DNA from: Streblospio benedicti
Lineage: Eukaryota > Annelida > Polychaeta > Spionida > Spionidae
DNA length: 64,000 nt
NCBI GenBank assembly: GCA_019095985.1
Contig: CM032669.1
Span: 37,111,992 to 37,175,991 of the forward strand
Direction of reading: 5' to 3'
Part shown: positions 61,701 through 64,000 of the stretch, piece after piece
How positions within the stretch are numbered: the first letter of the stretch is position 1
How the letters are laid out: every line of letters begins with the position of its first letter
Made by a program: the position numbers and the translations under genes
Notes under the pieces: generated by a model
Databases searched by the model: none
What the model was told of the DNA's origin: nothing
What the model saw: only the letters and a program-made list of their open reading frames with translations

Positions 61701-64000
61701 ATGGTCGTCATCAAGTGCACCCTACAAAACTGTGACTTCAAAACCGATGATGTATCCGAGGCTCTCGCCATTGCCCTCCTCACGAACCACGGCCTGGCCC
61801 ACCAGAACACGTCTGTGTCCGCGCCTACTGCCCGTGGCCCTAGACTGGAGAGGCCCACAGTGAATCTCGGTGTATCGATAGAGGAATGGAACGTATTCGA
61901 AAAACGATGGGAGATATTTAGAAATGGGTCAGGCATAGATGAGCATTCAGCACCATCACAGCTGTTCCAATGTGCAGGAGAGGATCTCAGCAACAGCCTA
62001 CTTAGAGCAAATCCTCAAGTGGCCTCAAGTAGCCAGGGAGACCTCATTGCTGCAATGAAGTCACTTGCGGTGATCCCAGTGGCAACTGGTGTGTCTCGAA
62101 CTGAACTTTTTCAACTCTGCCAAGAATGCGATGAGCCATTCCGTACGTTTGCGGCACGTGTGCGTGGCAAGGCAGAAACATGCTCATTCTCTGCAAAATG
62201 TGAATGCTCGAAAGAAGTGGATTATACCGACCACATGATTTGTGACGTCCTCCTGCATGGAATATATGACTCAGATATTCGACGTGAAGTGCTCGGAGTT
62301 ACCAACATTCTGGGAAAAACAGTGAATGATGTCATTGCACTGGTGGAGAATAAGGAAATGGCCCGTAATGCCCTCCCATCAGCGAGAGTGTCGTCAATTT
62401 CCTCATTCAAGAAGCATCAGGGAAACCACCAAGAACCTGACCCACCCAGAATGTCTGAGCAAGCGACATGCCCGGACTGTAAAAGCCTATTCAGCATCTT
62501 CACAAAGGGGACTAGAGGCTTTAATAAAAAACCACATAAAGTCTGACTCCGCTGTTACAGAGATCGTCGACGCAAGGATAGCCAACAAAACACTGCTACT
62601 GCCCCTCCAGCCATACAATCACTAAATGAAGACCCAGTTTTGCAAGTAGGCGTAATTGAGTTCGACAATCCACACCACAATGATCAGCACAACAGCAGCT
62701 CTGGGATGGTCAATACAATACGGTCCGCACCTGCGATAGTAGGCCATCAGGTGTTCACAAAGGGTGAATGGAGAAGAGCGTGTCAGAGAGCCCACCCAAA
62801 GGTACCCATCAGGATTGCCATGGACACAGAAGGGCAAGCTAAGTACGGCGGTACATCACACTATCACCATATCCAAGCAGACGTCTCAGCTGTAGCAGAC
62901 ACTGGTGCACAATCGGATGTTTGGTCACTCTCAGATTTCCTGGCATGTGGATTCTCACAGAAGGACTTAATTCCTGTCAGCATTGGCTTATCAGCAGCAA
63001 ACCGGTCACCGATCAAGATTGAAGGTGCTTTCTTTGCTAAACTATCGAATGGTGACAAGGAATCCTGCCACTCTATGGTGTATGTGAGTAGCTCTGTGCA
63101 GGAATGTACCTATCATATGACTCCCTCCTCAACCTTGGTATTCTGTCAGCCATATACTCATCATCAATAGCGCCAGTTAGTGAGACAGCAGATGGCACAG
63201 AAACGTGTGATCATGACCCAAAATCCGCCATTACTGGAAAGCGCTTCATAAACAATGGATGCATCGCATCAAATGTATTGATGATGGTTCTTGTTCATGC
63301 CCCCAGCGCGCAGTGACACCAACACGGCCATCTCAGCTGCCATTCCCATGTATACCTGCAAACAATGGAAAAATGAAAAATGGCTGCTCGACAGATATGC
63401 TGCATCAACATTTAACACGTGTCCTCATCGCCAAGCACTCCCTAGCATGGAAGGACCTCCAATAGAGATCCACATTGACCCCCTCAGCTCCACCTAAGGT
63501 ATGCCATACCTCCTGCCCCAGTCCCACTCCATTGGCAACAACGAGTACATAACGATCTCCTACGTGATGAGGCTCTAGGTGTTATCGAAGCGAGTGCCAT
63601 ATGGTGAACCCACGACATGGTGCCACAGAATGGTAATCACAAGGAAACATGATGGCTCACCTCCCGCACAGTTGATCTCACCCCTTAATAAGTATTGTCA
63701 ACGAGAGACATTCTCAATGGAGTCGCCTCCTTCCATCTTGCTCGCCGCATTCCCAGGAACACTTGGAAAACCGTCACCGATGCCTGAATGGGTATCACAG
63801 TGCCACTGCGAACATCAGACCGCCAGTTTACAACGTTCATAACACCATTCGGCAGGTGGAGGTACATAAGGGCACCTCAAGGCTTCCTAATCAGGTGATG
63901 GATATAACAGACGCTTTGACGCCATACTGTCATCGCTTGAACGAAAGGAGCGATGCGCCGATGACACTATTCACTATGATGCCGAGTTAGAGGATCATTG
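61701..64000 (+). mobile_element. Ty3/gypsy-like LTR retrotransposon relic, Gag-protease-RT part, runs past window edge
   Basis: Parts in order: a Gag-like region (about 61.70-62.55 kb) with a cysteine-rich zinc-knuckle-like end; an aspartic protease region (about 62.64-63.17 kb) with the D-T-G-A motif; and the beginning of a reverse transcriptase of Ty3/gypsy type from about 63.5 kb. The element is broken, with several breaks, and its 3' part lies outside the window. Base composition is clearly more GC-rich than the surroundings, as expected of a fairly young insertion. The clade within Ty3/gypsy was not determined. Confidence 0.82.

Overview
The window is nuclear DNA from an invertebrate animal, most likely marine, with small exons, long AT-rich introns and canonical GT-AG splicing. 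Intron-heavy genes are mixed with LINEs, Penelope-like retroelements, MITE-like elements, satellite arrays and a Ty3/gypsy relic. I cannot place it in a phylum from sequence alone. The largest gene belongs to a NIDO-AMOP-VWD-EGF membrane family known from vertebrate MUC4 and from coral mucin-like proteins.

2.97-33.25 kb, plus strand: one large gene whose 5' end lies upstream of the window. I assembled 48 coding exons (about 2,025 residues), with phase agreeing at every junction except one. The order is partial NIDO, AMOP, von Willebrand D, a beta-sandwich-like spacer, two EGF-like modules, about 17 further EGF modules (mostly calcium-binding), one thrombospondin type 1 repeat, a juxtamembrane ectodomain with two furin-type basic sites, one transmembrane helix, and a Lys/Glu-rich cytoplasmic tail. 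The introns hold a LINE with a deleted RT core, two fold-back elements related to Penelope, several hairpin MITEs and a long (TA)n tract. A broken Penelope-like element with terminal inverted repeats sits just upstream of the first exon.

33.3-37.8 kb: AT-rich intergenic DNA with a decayed LINE. 37.84-53.64 kb, plus strand: a second spliced gene (9 exons, 310 residues, family not recognised). Its last intron of 9.1 kb is almost entirely repeats. A possible alternative terminal exon lies at 43.2 kb. 54.0-54.6 kb: two exons of a protein kinase C-lobe with no N-lobe in view and a shifted frame, probably a decayed copy.

54.6-64.0 kb: repeat-dominated. It holds an LTR-like end with a possible primer-binding site, an assembly gap of 100 N, a satellite of alternating ~83-bp monomers with two subtypes, a MITE with another element nested in it, a minus-strand LINE fragment, and a broken Ty3/gypsy retrotransposon (Gag, protease, start of RT) that runs off the right edge.

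The most unusual signals are: the fold-back elements, one of which encodes the end of a Penelope GIY-YIG reading frame in both arms and both of which repeat a hammerhead-like core; a half-EGF exon whose partner is not visible; an EGF module that has lost both cysteines of one disulphide; and an 11-bp-phased AAAGC block. None is proven to be a new system.
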